Below are positions 1-10,689 of a stretch of DNA of 64,000 nucleotides, in pieces (position 1 is the first letter of the stretch; every line of letters begins with the position of its first letter). The notes below the pieces were generated by a model, which did no database searches, was not told where the DNA came from, and was given only the letters and a program-made list of their open reading frames with translations. Made by a program: the position numbers and the translations under genes. Where the stretch lies: positions 83,085,417-83,149,416 of the forward strand of contig NC_092803.1 of the NCBI RefSeq assembly GCF_040954645.1. Direction: 5' to 3'. Origin of the DNA: Diabrotica undecimpunctata. Taxonomy: Eukaryota > Arthropoda > Insecta > Coleoptera > Chrysomelidae.

Positions 1-242
1 AGAAAACACAATTCGAAATTGAAGCATCGGCCGAAATAGTTCGTACAAAGGTTCCAAAATTAAATAAACAATAAATGATTGCGTACGATACTTTTGCTAG
101 AAGCTGTGAACATTGGATCTGGTCGAATTTACTTCCTTTGTGCCCCGGGAGGAACAGAAAAAACCCTTCTAATTTTATTGTAATTATTTTTCTGAGGATA
201 TTAGCTTCTGGTGGCATCTTAATGCACTTTACTATTTTTGTT

Positions 243-338
243 GAGAATATGCCACAATTTTAATTTAACATTAAGTTTATTTGACGTTTCGATTTTCAGT
301 TTGGAAATCGTTTTTAAAATACAAAACATTAATAAATT
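243..338. repeat. Dispersed ~95 bp motif, copy 1
   Basis: The stretch runs from GAGAATATGCCACAATTTTA through GACGTTTCGATTTTC and GGAAATCG to ATACAAAACATTAAT, and recurs at 1126-1220. GATTTTC...GGAAATC forms a short stem next to CGTTTC (GAAACG on the other strand). That arrangement recalls terminal repeats of Penelope-like elements, but I see no complete hammerhead core. Confidence 0.55.
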
Positions 339-1125
339 AAACAAATTTTGATTTTGCTGCTTGGTAAAAAATTCTTCTAATAATTTAATTTTATCTGATT
401 CATTCATATTGACAAATCAGGCATATATTTTACTATAATATATAACGTAGATGACTTTGAAATGATATTGCCAAGATTTTTGAGATGCTCTTCTGGGACG
501 ACTTTATTGTAAGATAGTTCATTCAATTACATGAAATCAACGTCAACTTCTTATCAAAAATACCCGTCAAAAAATATAGCATGTGATTTGTTTTTAAAAA
601 GACAACCATATGCAATGATGACAGTAAAATTCTCCTGTTAGTGATCCCATAGTAAATCATAAGAAAAAGCCAGGAAGAAAACCTCATGATACTATCCCGA
701 CATGGTAGGTATTTGGTCCTACATCTATTTTTGCTCTGAAGATTATTAAAGATCTTATTTGTTTTTCTAAACCGGTACCAATATACCGCTTCTCCATTCG
801 TCTAGCATTTATCCCACCTCCATAATTATTGTATTAAACTAACCGTTTGCTGTTTCTTCTAAAGCTCTCCACATTTCTCCAGAGATATCAAATGCTTTTA
901 AACATTATGTTTGTATATGATTAAGCCACAATTATTGGTTGTAATAAAAATCACATTTTTAACTAACTATTAATGGGAATTCTACTTTTTAATTTGAAAA
1001 ACATCCATTCATAAGAAATAAGGACAACAGTTGAACAAGCTAGGGCAATGTTTAATAAGATGAGAAAAGTAATTAATAGCATTGACGTTCATTTAAAACT
1101 GAAAGTAATTATTTACTATTTTAAT

Positions 1126-1220
1126 TGAGAATAAACCACAATTTTAATTTAAAATAAGTTTATTTACCGTTTCGATTTCCAATTAGGAAATTATTCTCAT
1201 AATACAAAACATTAATCAAG
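1126..1220. repeat. Dispersed ~95 bp motif, copy 2
   Basis: Second copy of the 243-338 motif in the same orientation, about 883 bp away. It shares CCACAATTTTAATTTAA, GTTTATTTNCCGTTTCGATT and AATACAAAACATTAAT. Related bases (ATTTCCACTTCGAAAATCG, TTGTGGCTTATT) appear rearranged near 42605-42650. Confidence 0.55.
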
Positions 1221-1324
1221 ATAATATAATTAATAATAATTAAGATGCCGAAACAAAAATAGCTTCAGAACAATATTGTTTTTATTTGTCTTCAGTATTC
1301 CATATTGCTCTATGCAATGTATGT

Positions 1325-1500
1325 ATGTACAGCGTTAACAGGCCTTTTAGGCCCATTGCTGGATGGATAATTTCCATCTTTTTCTATTCTTAGCTAACAG
1401 CTTCCAATCTCTGATTCCCATCTCTCTGACATCTTCCATCACTACATCTCCCCATTTCTTTCTTGGTCTTCCTCTCTTTTTTTGCAATAGATGTCTTAAA
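1325..1500 (-). pseudogene. LINE reverse-transcriptase C-terminal remnant
   Basis: The minus strand reads KKRGRPRKKWGDVVMEDV followed by REMGIRDWKLLAKN. This is the basic 'RGRPRKRW-DDV--D---MG---W--A--R--W' tail found at the C-terminus of many insect LINE polymerases. No RT core remains nearby, so this is a 5'-truncated or decayed copy. The exact clade cannot be read from the tail alone. Confidence 0.6.
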
Positions 1501-1509
1501 AAAAGAAAT

Positions 1510-2780
1510 TAGTGACCGACTAGCAGTACTTTAAATTTTGACTTACCGAGAAAAATGAAAAAAGAAAAGGAAGTAATAAATACAATAATTAAGATTGAAA
1601 ATGTGCAGAATCTGGATCACGTGATGAAAGAATTTTTTGTTACTAGAACTGATAATAAAAGAGAAAATACAAGGAAGGAAGAGCACTGGAAGGAAGCGTA
1701 TTTCACGATTAAATAATTTGAGTAAGTGATATATAGTCGCTGACTATTCAGCGTTGCAGTATCAAAAGTAAAAATAGCTGTGATGATTACTATACTCATA
1801 AAAGAAGATATTACCAAAAGAAAAAGACACATTTAGAAAGAGAGTTTGGCAAGCCAACTCATTATCACCTAGTTTTTTTAGTAAATGTTTATAAATTTAA
1901 GAATAATATTCAAACAACTTGCCTGTCGCCGAAAATATAGCCATAATACCTGAAGATCTATCACAAGAGATATTATTATACAGAATTTCACTGCAACGAG
2001 AAAAAAGAATGGTTGGAATATGAACATACCCACATAGATGAAAACAAAAAACATAGAACTGATGATTCAATTTAATAAAAAACAAAAATATGTGAGGCTA
2101 TGTAACTTACGGAATACTACGAGGAACTTTTAAAGTAAACCAAGACGGGTTTGAAAAAAAATTGTTTGATTATTATATTTTCATAGATACTAATGTACAG
2201 ATCAGTAATCTACTAATTTGAATTTTGATTGAACTAGTTCTAAAAAAAAAAGTCTAAGTTACTCCCCTATTTAATATAAGAAGAACAATATAAAAAAAAA
2301 CAGATCAAATCTGACCAAGACTTCGATCTTCAAATTCAATGATAACGAAATAGTTGATGCCTAATACTGGCATTACTGAAACTACTAGCAGCCGCAAGGC
2401 ATCTCCATCCTGTATAGTTAAAACGATTATTTTCGCTATTAAAACATTAACAAATTGATCATTCCTCCTTAAAAAATTATACTGCGATATAAAACAATTA
2501 AAGAAACACGGATTTTATTGAACGGCAGGCCGAAGCAATTGACATCAATTGATTTTAACCAGTGGCACAAGCAGTGGCACACAAACAAACGTCAAGTCTT
2601 AATTTTTAATATGCGAAATATTTGGCCTTTGAACGAACGAGTCGCGTCATTTTCTAGTCACGAGGCTTATTTTGAGTAAATAGAAATTCAACCGGTTTGA
2701 AGATTCTTCCCTCGGTCCCCCTTCAGCCCCCGAGAGGGTCGGAGAAAACGAGTCACTGGAACATATAGAGATGGGCGAGA
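1510..2780. other. Unassigned stretch
   Basis: No gene or repeat boundary that I can support. Frames are broken and no conserved motif was recognised. Confidence 0.45.
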
Positions 2781-2786
2781 AACTGA

Positions 2787-2926
<140 letters not shown>

Positions 2927-3195
2927 GAAATTAAAAAGTTTCTATATACTGTCAACATATGTTTATACATATTTTCTGACATTCCAAACTTCACTAGACA
3001 ATTCATGATTTCTTCGATGTCATCTTGAATATTCTAGAATTCTTCAATACTTTTTCTTTTTAGACAATGGACTTTTTCTATATGGAATAATATATACAAG
3101 TTGTACAAGTAGCATGCATCTCAAGCCATTACTTTAAAGCTTTAAACTTTTACTAAGCGAATTCGTAGACTTTTTGCAATTTTTCTTTCAAATTT

Positions 3196-4130
3196 TCAGT
3201 GTACCTCAGGAATAAACATTCTTCTGCACAGAGAAGGCAATCTTCTGAAAATACGATCTTTAGGAAACTTTATTTCTTTTTCAGTGATCATCATCGATAG
3301 AGAATAACCAGTTGCTTTATGTCCGAAACTTCTATAGAATAACAGAAATAGAGGTATTAAAGTATCCCAATCTCTTTGATTATCAGCAACTAACATTGGA
3401 AGGTATTGATAAAAAGTTCTAATACGCCTTTTGACCATTCCATCTGATTGAGGATGTATAGGCGTAGTGCGAGTTTTCTTGCCATAATTCTGATTCATTT
3501 TGATTCGTCCTTGACCAGAATGTAACTCCATGACTTGACACGACGTGTGTTATGAATGCTTCTGCTACAGTAGTAGTCGCTTTTGGCCATTTTAAAAAAT
3601 AATCCATTGCAACTATTAAGTAATTTTTTCCTCTCGCTCTTATCGGAAGTGGACTGAGAATATCCACTGCTAGTCGTTCAAAAGGCTCTCCCGAAAAATG
3701 TTGTGCCATTTTACTACGATTCTTTTTCTGGGACCTTTTCTGCCGTTACATAAATCACATTTGTTACACCAATCTTCTACATCTTGGCAATAACTACTCC
3801 AGTAAAATCTGTCCCAAACTCTGACCAACGTTCTTTTAATACTAAAATATCCTCCAAAAAGGCTGCTATAAAGTTATTGAGTTATTGTAACATACTTTTA
3901 ATGTGTGATTTTGGCAGCACCACTTGTTTAACTGTACGTACTCCAAGGGGACTTTTCCTCTTTCGATATGATAAACCATTAGAAATTTTCTACCAAATAG
4001 GTCTTGCTCCATTTTTAAGCCACTTTCGTATAACTTTTAAGTCATTATCTTTTTTTTTGACTCTTTTTAAAATTTTCCAGGGAAGTCTGATCATTATCTT
4101 CTTCCTGTATAAATGCGGTCTTCTGGTGAC
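3196..4130 (-). pseudogene. Ty3/gypsy pol remnant (integrase)
   Basis: Minus strand, broken by frameshifts. In order I read a pre-integrase linker (VIRKWLKNGARPIW, QVVLPKSHIKSML), the zinc-binding HHCC region (DRFYWSSYCQDVEDWCNKC with CDLCNGRKGP), then the catalytic core: FERLAVDILSPLPIR, YLIVAMDYFLKWPKA, TRTTPIHPQSDGMVKR and QRDWDTLIPLFLLFYRS. These are family hallmarks of insect gypsy integrases (412/17.6-like). The core is split near 3530 by a frameshift that destroys the segment carrying the second Asp. Protease, RT and RNase H are absent: gag lies immediately upstream, so a large internal deletion is inferred. Confidence 0.85.
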
Positions 4131-4481
4131 TTACTTTTTCGGTTACATTCTATTTTTCTTTAAGCTTACAATGACTTTAAACCTGTTGTCTGAACTTTTC
4201 CATTTTTTTTTATTTTTACTAATCGCGAGTTGCTCCACCAGATGTACAACTTCAGACTCTAGAGTGTCTTTTGTAATTCCGAGTAAATGTCGATATATGC
4301 GACCTTTTGACCTTATTATTTGCTTCTTCTGGCCTTACCTGCGATTGGCTTCTTTAATTATTTTGTATTTGATTTTGATATGTTTGTTGAAGGTTCTGTA
4401 GTGTGCTCATCATTTGTGATAAAATAGTTTGTTGGTTATGTGCGGTTGTGACTTCTTCATTTTTTCGAAACAATATCTGTT

Positions 4482-5062
4482 TTATTTTGGGTTAGATTTA
4501 AAAATGCTTTTTGCCACTTCATACACCTGAGCAGAGATTATTACTTCATCTAACGTTTTATGGGGTTTTAATTGTAGACCCTGTTGCATTTCAACATTCT
4601 GTAGTCCATCTGTGAATGCATGTATAGCAATTTGTTCCAAAAATTTTTTAGGTGCCTGCGGCAACGCCAAATGCAATATCTATATCAATAATCTCTCAAT
4701 AGGCTTCATATTCTTGCAGGCTTTCGTTATACTTTTAATATTCAACTTTCAGCTGACTTAGAAAAACCTGCTTTAGATGCTGCTGGCTATATCTTATCTT
4801 TAAAACTTTATCGAGAGAGGTATAACTAGGTGAATCTTGTGAAAGAAATTGTTAGACGGTTTCTGCTTGTTCTCTAAGCGACACTACCAAGGAAGCTGCT
4901 ATTTCTTTCTTATTTCAGTTATTTGCTCTAACCGCAGCTTCGAATGGAAAACGATAAGTTTCCCATGCTGTTTGATCATCAAATGTGGCCGATTTTATAA
5001 TTTTGCCAGTTCTAACTGTGCCAGGTTCAACTATGGAAGATGATGAAGCTGTTTGTTCCGTT
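4482..5062 (-). pseudogene. Ty3/gypsy gag remnant
   Basis: Minus strand, several frames and stops. It contains FDDQTAWETYRFPFEAA, ASLVVSLREQAETV, LKIRYSQQHLKQVF, NESLQEYEA, then FLEQIAIHAFTDGLQNVEMQ and KPHKTLDEVIISAQVYEVAK. This order matches the capsid region of insect gypsy gag: 'W--Y---FE--A', 'LV--LRG-A', 'R-GQQHL-QVYR-QL', 'E-L--FVDGL-D---Q--L---KTL-EAL--A--YE'. It belongs with the integrase remnant at 3196-4130. No LTR could be delimited. Confidence 0.8.
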
Positions 5063-5075
5063 CTTGCGTTGTTTT

Positions 5076-5790
5076 CTACTTTTCTATTTCTTTTAAGCAG
5101 TGATGCATTGCCCTTATTTCTATGTAAAAAATTGTGACATTTTTAGATAGACTTACCGGTAAATGTATCCCATGCTTTGTGTCTACTATACCGGCTTCTA
5201 CATCCTCAGATATTTTTGAGCCATCGGTGTACCAGGTAGCTTCTGTTTTTATGGATACATCTTCCTTACAGAATTTCCTGCCTGGTATATTAATTTTAAA
5301 TTTATTGTCAAAGCTATATATCGTAGTTGTTACATTGATGGGTTGCCTAATTACAGTATCTGCTTTTAGCTTGTCGATTAGCTTTCTATTGTCAGCATTA
5401 TGCGTCTGGCTTATGTGTTGCTGACTTTGTACTAATCTGTGCATTACAGATCTGGCTTCGCCCTGTATAAAAATATAAAGGAGAGGAAGAGTCAGCAGAA
5501 TTTCCCCGTAATACACAGACATGCTAGTCTCAGTGTATTGCTTTACAGCCTTATTGTTCCCACTTACTGCATCTTTGTGCACCACATCACAGACCCATAG
5601 GTTATCATTGGTATAACCAAATGTATATACACCCGTATGTATAACCAAAGGGTTATTTTATCACACACCATTCTATATTTGCCCAAGGGCATAGTAGCTT
5701 TCTGTATGGTTTTCAGTATGTGAGTATTCTATGTAAGCCTATGATGAAAATGTACCCCTAGGGATTTTGTTTTATTTTTTTTTCTTTTTG
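5076..5790 (-). pseudogene. LINE-A 3' part: RT thumb and RNase H
   Basis: The minus strand carries the end of an I-superfamily LINE polymerase. The RNase H domain begins ATWYTDGSKISEDVEAG (first catalytic Asp in TDGS) and continues LPVSLSKNVTIFYIEIRAMHHCL, where the second acidic residue is E of IEIRA. It stops abruptly at about 5076, before the remaining acidic residues, where gypsy sequence starts. Upstream are LLYIFIQGEARSVMHRL and a degraded thumb. The RT core of the same copy appears to be at 7150-7855 and its N-terminal part at 10290-10660, the pieces being separated by later insertions. Confidence 0.75.
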
Positions 5791-7095
5791 TGCCGACTTC
5801 ACTAATAAAGGTTGGCTATAACCATTGTAAATTTGTCACTACCTTCTCCTTGTCTTAAAAACGTCTGTGTATCTAAACCGGTCCACTTGCGAATATTTTT
5901 CAGCAAGGATATTTGTCGTCTACCATTTTTCCTTTTATTTTACCCTTAATAATTAGCTGCAACAACTCTTACTTCCCATTACTGTATGTGGTCTAAGTAT
6001 GTGGTCCAAATACGCCGTGTTTCTTATTTTAATCGTGGTCAAAAGTTCTCTGTCTCTTCCCATTCTGTGCAACACTATTTCGTTCATAATATGAACGGTC
6101 CAAGGTATTTTCAAAATTCTTCTGAACAGCCACACCTCAAAAGTTTCCAGCTTTCTCATAAGTCAGCATTAACAGTACAAGCAAAATAGAGTGGATATAA
6201 AATATAACCATCCGCTATCGGATTTGCAGATTGAGTCTTTGGTTAATCAAAAATTTCCTTATCTTTAAAAAGGTTGTCCTTGATTGGTGCATTCTTGTTT
6301 CTCTTGATTTTCAATTAAAATCTTTAGTGATTAAGACTCCAAGTACCTCATTTTGTCCACTTGTTTAATATCTTCATTTTTTATCTTAATCCTTGTTATG
6401 ACTTTACACATCTCAATAACCATGGTTTTTGTTTTCTTTATGTTTATTGTTAAACCAAACTGTTCCCCAGTATCACAAATAGTACTTAGTAGCATCTGCA
6501 GGTCTTTCTCACTTTCAGCGATAATGACTGTATCGTCCGTATAACGAATATTATATATATTTTCACAATTTATCTTGATTCCTTCTGTACAGCTTTCAAG
6601 GGATTGTGTAAATAACTCTTTAGGGTATGTATTAAATAGTAATAGTAAAAGTACATAGCCTTGTCTCACACCTCTACGTATCTGTTGCGCGTCCGTGCTA
6701 TATTTTCTTCCTTGGTCCATGATTTCCAATGTTTCTTGAGTCATCCGAGATTTTCGGCTTTCTTGTTTTTTTTTTGTAGATTTTTGTTATGTGTCTTTAT
6801 AACAAAATCTTTAATTTTGCTCCTCATAATGTTTACATTCTCAGTGTTTTCCATTTCTAATGTTAATCTTATTATTTCTTGATTAATATAAGTTGAAGCT
6901 TCACCACGTATCCCGTTTATTTTAAGCAACTGAATATTTACCTTGGAACTTTTGGATTTTATTATGCATTTTACCCTCAGTTCTATTTTTACGACAAGAA
7001 GGTTATAGTCGGATGGATCATCTGATCCAGGGTAAGTCTTAACCCTTATAATTGTTTCGTTGGCAAATGGAGTCTCTGTTCTTCCCAGCACTGGC
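5791..7095 (-). mobile_element. LINE-X copy inserted in LINE-A
   Basis: A minus-strand LINE fragment of a family recurring in this window ('LINE-X'). In order: end of the endonuclease (VKTYPGSDDPSDYNLLVVKI, 6990-7040), linker, RT palm with IRRGVRQGYVL and IYNIRYTDDTVIIAESE (the YADD motif is YTDD), TINIKKTKTMVIE, then the C-terminal tail LETFEVWLFRRILKIPW-T and ELLTTIKIRNTAYLDHIL. The 3' end (5791-5900) resembles the 22659-22919 copy (GCCGNCTTC...AAGGTTGG...). The fingers/palm start is deleted between ~6745 and 6800. Same strand as LINE-A, which resumes on both sides. Confidence 0.75.
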
Positions 7096-7149
7096 TGTTT
7101 TAGGTCTTATAATGCTGTCTATTTTGTAAAGTTGATCATTTTTGCTTTT

Positions 7150-7855
7150 TGTGCATCTTTCTTGTTTACACCAGTTATCAACTATATAGCTACTTGCATT
7201 CTTCTAGATACAACCTAGACGAACTTATTCCTAACGACAATTGCAATATTGTCAGCGCATCCCAGACAGTAAAAGCCTTTTGTGGACAGATTTTTAAGAT
7301 TATCTACTAAGGTTGCCTAATGTAGAGGTGACATAACTTCTCCTTGAGATTAGCCTCTATCTGCTCTTGATGTTGCTTTACCCAGAGTGGATATTACCAT
7401 CCTATTCTCTAGGGATACCCTTATCCATCGATATATTACCACAGGTATGCCCAATCTACTTCTTTTTTTACCCAAAGAGTTGGCGGTAGCATTATTAAAT
7501 GCCCCTTCAATACCTCAAAAAAAACGGCCACTGCTATATCATTGTCCTTTATTGACTTTGAGAAAAGCTTATTTAGATCATCCAACACTGAGTCCGTAGA
7601 TTTACCATTATTGGTATGCATATTGACGATTGCTTAGAGGATTATCTTTGAGCATTTCGTCTTTTATATACCTATCCAGAAGTCTTTTCAGCTTTTTTAA
7701 GAGAAAAAAATATAGGCTTATTGATCTACATGCCTTTGATGTTAGGTCTGGTACTTTACCTACCTTGGGCAAGAATGACTTTAACGTTTTGCTATATTTC
7801 CAGTACGACCCCCATGCTGAACTGGCTTTGGAAAGGTTGCATATATGTGTGGTTT
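7150..7855 (-). pseudogene. LINE-A reverse transcriptase core
   Basis: Minus-strand RT of the I superfamily. I read HICNLSKASSAW, SFLPKVGKVPDLTSK-CRSISL, FLLKKLKRLLDRYIKDEMLK, NNGKSTDSVLDDLN, VAVFFEVLKGH (motif A, usually F-DIEGAF), GEVMSPLH (motif B, usually QGGVLSPLLW) and GFYCLGCADNIAIV (motif C, usually YADD-AI; here ADN). Premature stops occur within motif B and after motif C. The left edge runs into LINE-X; the right edge is the inverted repeat of the 7856-10289 element. Confidence 0.75.
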
Positions 7856-7877
7856 GGTACAAGAAGTACCTAAGTCA
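7856..7877 (+). repeat. Left terminal inverted repeat
   Basis: Starts GGTACAAGAAGTACCTAAGT. It matches 10268-10289 in reverse orientation with three mismatches. The two preceding T bases may also belong to the repeat. Confidence 0.6.
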
Positions 7878-8159
7878 AAATTTGATGTTTTCCAATAAGG
7901 CCAAATTTGTCTGTTTTAAAATTGTGTTGTTGTACAAATAGTTTATTTAATATATTTTTGACACCAATCATGTGATTTTGTTGAGATAATAAATTAGTTT
8001 ATAAGTTATAGTTAAAAATTTAACAAAAATTTTTCTTTTTTGTATTCTTGAGTAACATAGTCATTTCTTGAAATAAAAATTTTACATAAATTATTAATTG
8101 TGTATTGACATATGCAATTTAATACAAATTATCTGTAATACATATTCTACTTAAAAATA

Positions 8160-9904
8160 AAGATGGGCAAGTAAATTCCTTTTTCAATAGCTGCATGAAT
8201 CGTATCCGCTTCTTGATGAGTATGCTCCGGTTTAAGAAATTTATGATTCATCACAAGATCTCTTCCATTTCTGTTAAAATCAAAATAGTCAACATAACAG
8301 CAACATAAATATTGTCCTCCTCTAGCGCCTATTGATTCGTCCCAAACGTAACAAACGGCATGTTTATTTTTATTTATGCAACTGTAGATAGTGAGGTTTA
8401 AAGTCTATAATGATCTTTTATAAAATGAAATATTGTTTTGAAACATGGATGTAGCTAAGCACTTTTCTAAATCAAAAGACAAAAATGCAACACTTTCAGA
8501 ATTACAGCTTCGGAATTTATCATTTTTTTCTCCTTTTATGCTCCATCTGTCATGGCAAGATAACTCTCCTTATGAACTGCTTGTTCTTGCAAATCAGAAG
8601 TTGTATCAACTAATGAATTATACAGATCGCATTTTACACAAGAATCCTTAGAAGGAAGGTGAAATGACAGGTTATATTTTTCGGCAAATATTTTTCTATA
8701 AAATGACTCTAGTTCAGGTGTTACATTATCGGAACTACACTGATCTTTGTATAACCGATACATTTTCGAAATATATTAATCTTGAGACAAATATTTTTTT
8801 TCAGCACGCGATCTTAAATAATAGCTTACATACGATGGAAAACTTTTAATATGGTCTTCTCTGATCGTCTGCTTCGTCAGTTACTTTCTGTTAGTGTCCA
8901 TGCCTTCCTCTTTGGTCTTCAGGGCAGTACAGAAAAGGGACTGTACAGTCCCTTTTCTTTTTAGTTAATACTTTTCTTTTTCTTGGTTTTATATCGAGAG
9001 TATTTAAAAACATAGTATGGCAAACTTTAACTTTTTGTCCCTCACTATTTAGAAAAAAAAATTGTAAACTGTCTTTTGCTTAGCTGTCGATTTTGTCGAA
9101 GTCTTTCAACTTCATTAAAATTCTGAGCAATAAACTGATTTTTAAAATTTACGTATAGTGCATAAAATTGTTGAAAAATTCTTAGTCTAATATTGTGTGA
9201 AAGTATCTCTGCACATTTCCATTTACATGAGCAAGCAGGATTTAAAAATTTTTCAGGAGCAAACTGATTTGACGTCGAAAATAAGGGTTTCCCTTGTTTC
9301 TTGTATTCCGGCGCTTGTTACTTGGATTCCAACCACTTGGATTTCTTTTTCTCTTCCTTGTTTTCTCTTCTTTTGTCAATACATTTCTTCCTTTGCTTTT
9401 TTATGCGAGTATTGGAAGGGTTCTTAACTAACTCATCACCAGATGACGACTCATGGGATGGTTCATACACATCTGAACTATCAGACAAATACAAATTATT
9501 GTGCACGTGAGCGTCCTCATAATCTTCGTCTGTTTTAATATCTAATGATGGTGAATATAATCCAGCGGAGGTAGATGGAGTACTCTCATCATAGGTATTA
9601 CCTGTTGAAACTTGGTTTGTGGATATGCCTGGAACAAAATAAATAAGTTAATCATACTTTTTTGTAATGGATGTAAAGTTTTTCTGATGCAATATGTTTA
9701 AATATAAACATGTAGAGGTTTTTTTATATTTCAGCAGTTAAATAAGTACTAAACCATAAACAAAGCTATGAAGAGAAGTTATGGTAAAAAAAATGACTGG
9801 AATGAACACGGAACAGGATGCTAGCCTAATAATTGTATAATAATACCTAAAACTTTGCCAGTATTGTGTATAGTTTGCACTAAAGTTTTTCCCCTTGAAT
9901 ACAT
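8160..9904 (-). pseudogene. Transposon-borne gene, two exons, degenerate
   Basis: Exon 1 (9847-9904) reads MYSRGKTLVQTIHNTGKVL and ends in AG|GTATTA. A 218 bp intron ends TTGTTCCAG at 9629, and exon 2 continues in frame (GISTNQVSTGNTYDES). Exon 2 has an acidic/Ser region (SDSSDVYEPSHESSSGDE), a basic run, a Cys cluster (NPACSCKWKCAE), VKVCHTMFLNTL, RGRHG, KMYRLYKDQC, AEKYNLSFHLPSKDSCVKCD, then YVWDESIGARGGQY and MNHKFLKPEHTHQEADTIHA. This order matches a multicopy family of uncharacterised insect proteins I know only as anonymous and transposon-like. A TAA near 9318, a frameshift near 9050, more stops and loss of the segment between 8440 and 8536 make it a pseudogene. Function unknown; a transposase role is inferred from the TIR context. 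Confidence 0.65.
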
Positions 9905-10267
9905 TTTATACACTTCTTGTCTACTTCAATTTTTTATACCAAACTTAATTTAGTCACAAAAATAACTTCAAATCAATGTCAAAAACTAAATTCAGGCCGA
10001 GCACTTTATTATCTTCAAATTTAACATATATACTACACAAATCTCAAATATAAAATAACCCTTAAGCAAACGTTGCGATGTTGTTGGTGCAAAAACCATA
10101 CATTTAAACAAGAAGTGACTATTACGACATAGGCAGTTCTGACATTAAAAATTTAAATCGCAATAATGCCTAAGTCGACTTATGCCTTTCTTGTACAAAT
10201 TTTCATTGCACTGAAACCGTTGTAGTTTTTAGGACACTTAGACCAAAATGTCAAAAGTACAAAAAAG

Positions 10268-10289
10268 TGACTTAGACACTTCTTTTACC
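10268..10289 (-). repeat. Right terminal inverted repeat
   Basis: The reverse complement begins GGTAAAAGAAGTGTCTAAGT, pairing with 7856-7877. Further CTAAGTC-type motifs lie just inside: an imperfect palindrome GCCTAAGTCGACTTATGCC at 10168-10186, and ACTTAGAC near 10247-10254. They could be subterminal binding sites. Confidence 0.6.
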
Positions 10290-10660
10290 AAGTCACAGAT
10301 ATGTGGTATCAATACCTCTAATCCTATATTTAAAAACGTTGGATACATGTCATGTATCTCTGGAGACTTATATGGCTGAAATTTCAGCCATTCAGATTTG
10401 TCGAGGCCGGAAAGTGCATATTTTTTAGTTTTTTCAGACTTTTCTCTTTGGTCTCCGTAACTTTGCCATTACTTTTCTTTAGAAAACCTACTTCTTTAAT
10501 GGTAGAACCATACTTTGCCAGGACCTTATGTATTCGAGAGCGGGCCAGGATATCTGTAATCTACTCGCAAAACTCTCTCCATGAATTCCTTTTGTCTTTG
10601 CAAATTTCTTTATTTTATAGCGTTAGCTTAGACCTGTAGGCATCACAACCTTGTTTATTT
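10290..10660 (-). pseudogene. LINE-A N-terminal RT segment
   Basis: The minus strand reads KDKRNSWREFCE, ILARSRIHKVLAKYGSTIK, EKSLKKLKNMHFPAS, then KFQPYKSPEIHDMYPTFLN and IGLEVLIPHICDLV. These match the linker and first RT block of I-superfamily LINEs ('SWR-FCE-I', 'L-HL---HFPG', 'P-KSPG-DGI-P-LLQ'). It ends exactly where the TIR element begins, and the next expected residues are found at 7855 on its other side. This supports a single LINE-A copy split by insertion. Confidence 0.7.
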
Positions 10661-10689
10661 TTTTTCTTCTTCTTCTTCTTTTTATGTAG

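Larger units (their letters stand above)
1..1310. other. Gene-poor AT-rich stretch
   Basis: I see no supportable gene here. The open frames are short and lack recognisable motifs. The only structure I can point to is a ~95 bp motif present twice (listed separately). Confidence 0.5.
7856..10289 (-). mobile_element. TIR element with an intron-containing gene
   Basis: This 2.43 kb insertion splits the RT of LINE-A. Its ends are 22 bp inverted repeats with 19/22 identity, consensus GGTAMAAGAAGTRYCTAAGT plus CA. LINE-A coding sequence stops on one side at PHICDL and resumes on the other at THICNL, so about 15-17 bp of target (CACATATCTGTG... versus CACACATATATG...) appears duplicated. Inside is one minus-strand gene (8160-9904). 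TIRs plus target duplication imply cut-and-paste or integrase-type transposition. I cannot match termini and gene to a named superfamily. Decay of TIRs and duplication makes the outer boundary uncertain by a few bases. Confidence 0.6.

Noticed and set aside
3784..4401. 205-codon plus-strand frame
   Set aside because: Antisense to gypsy pol, whose integrase and linker motifs are on the minus strand. No motif of its own.
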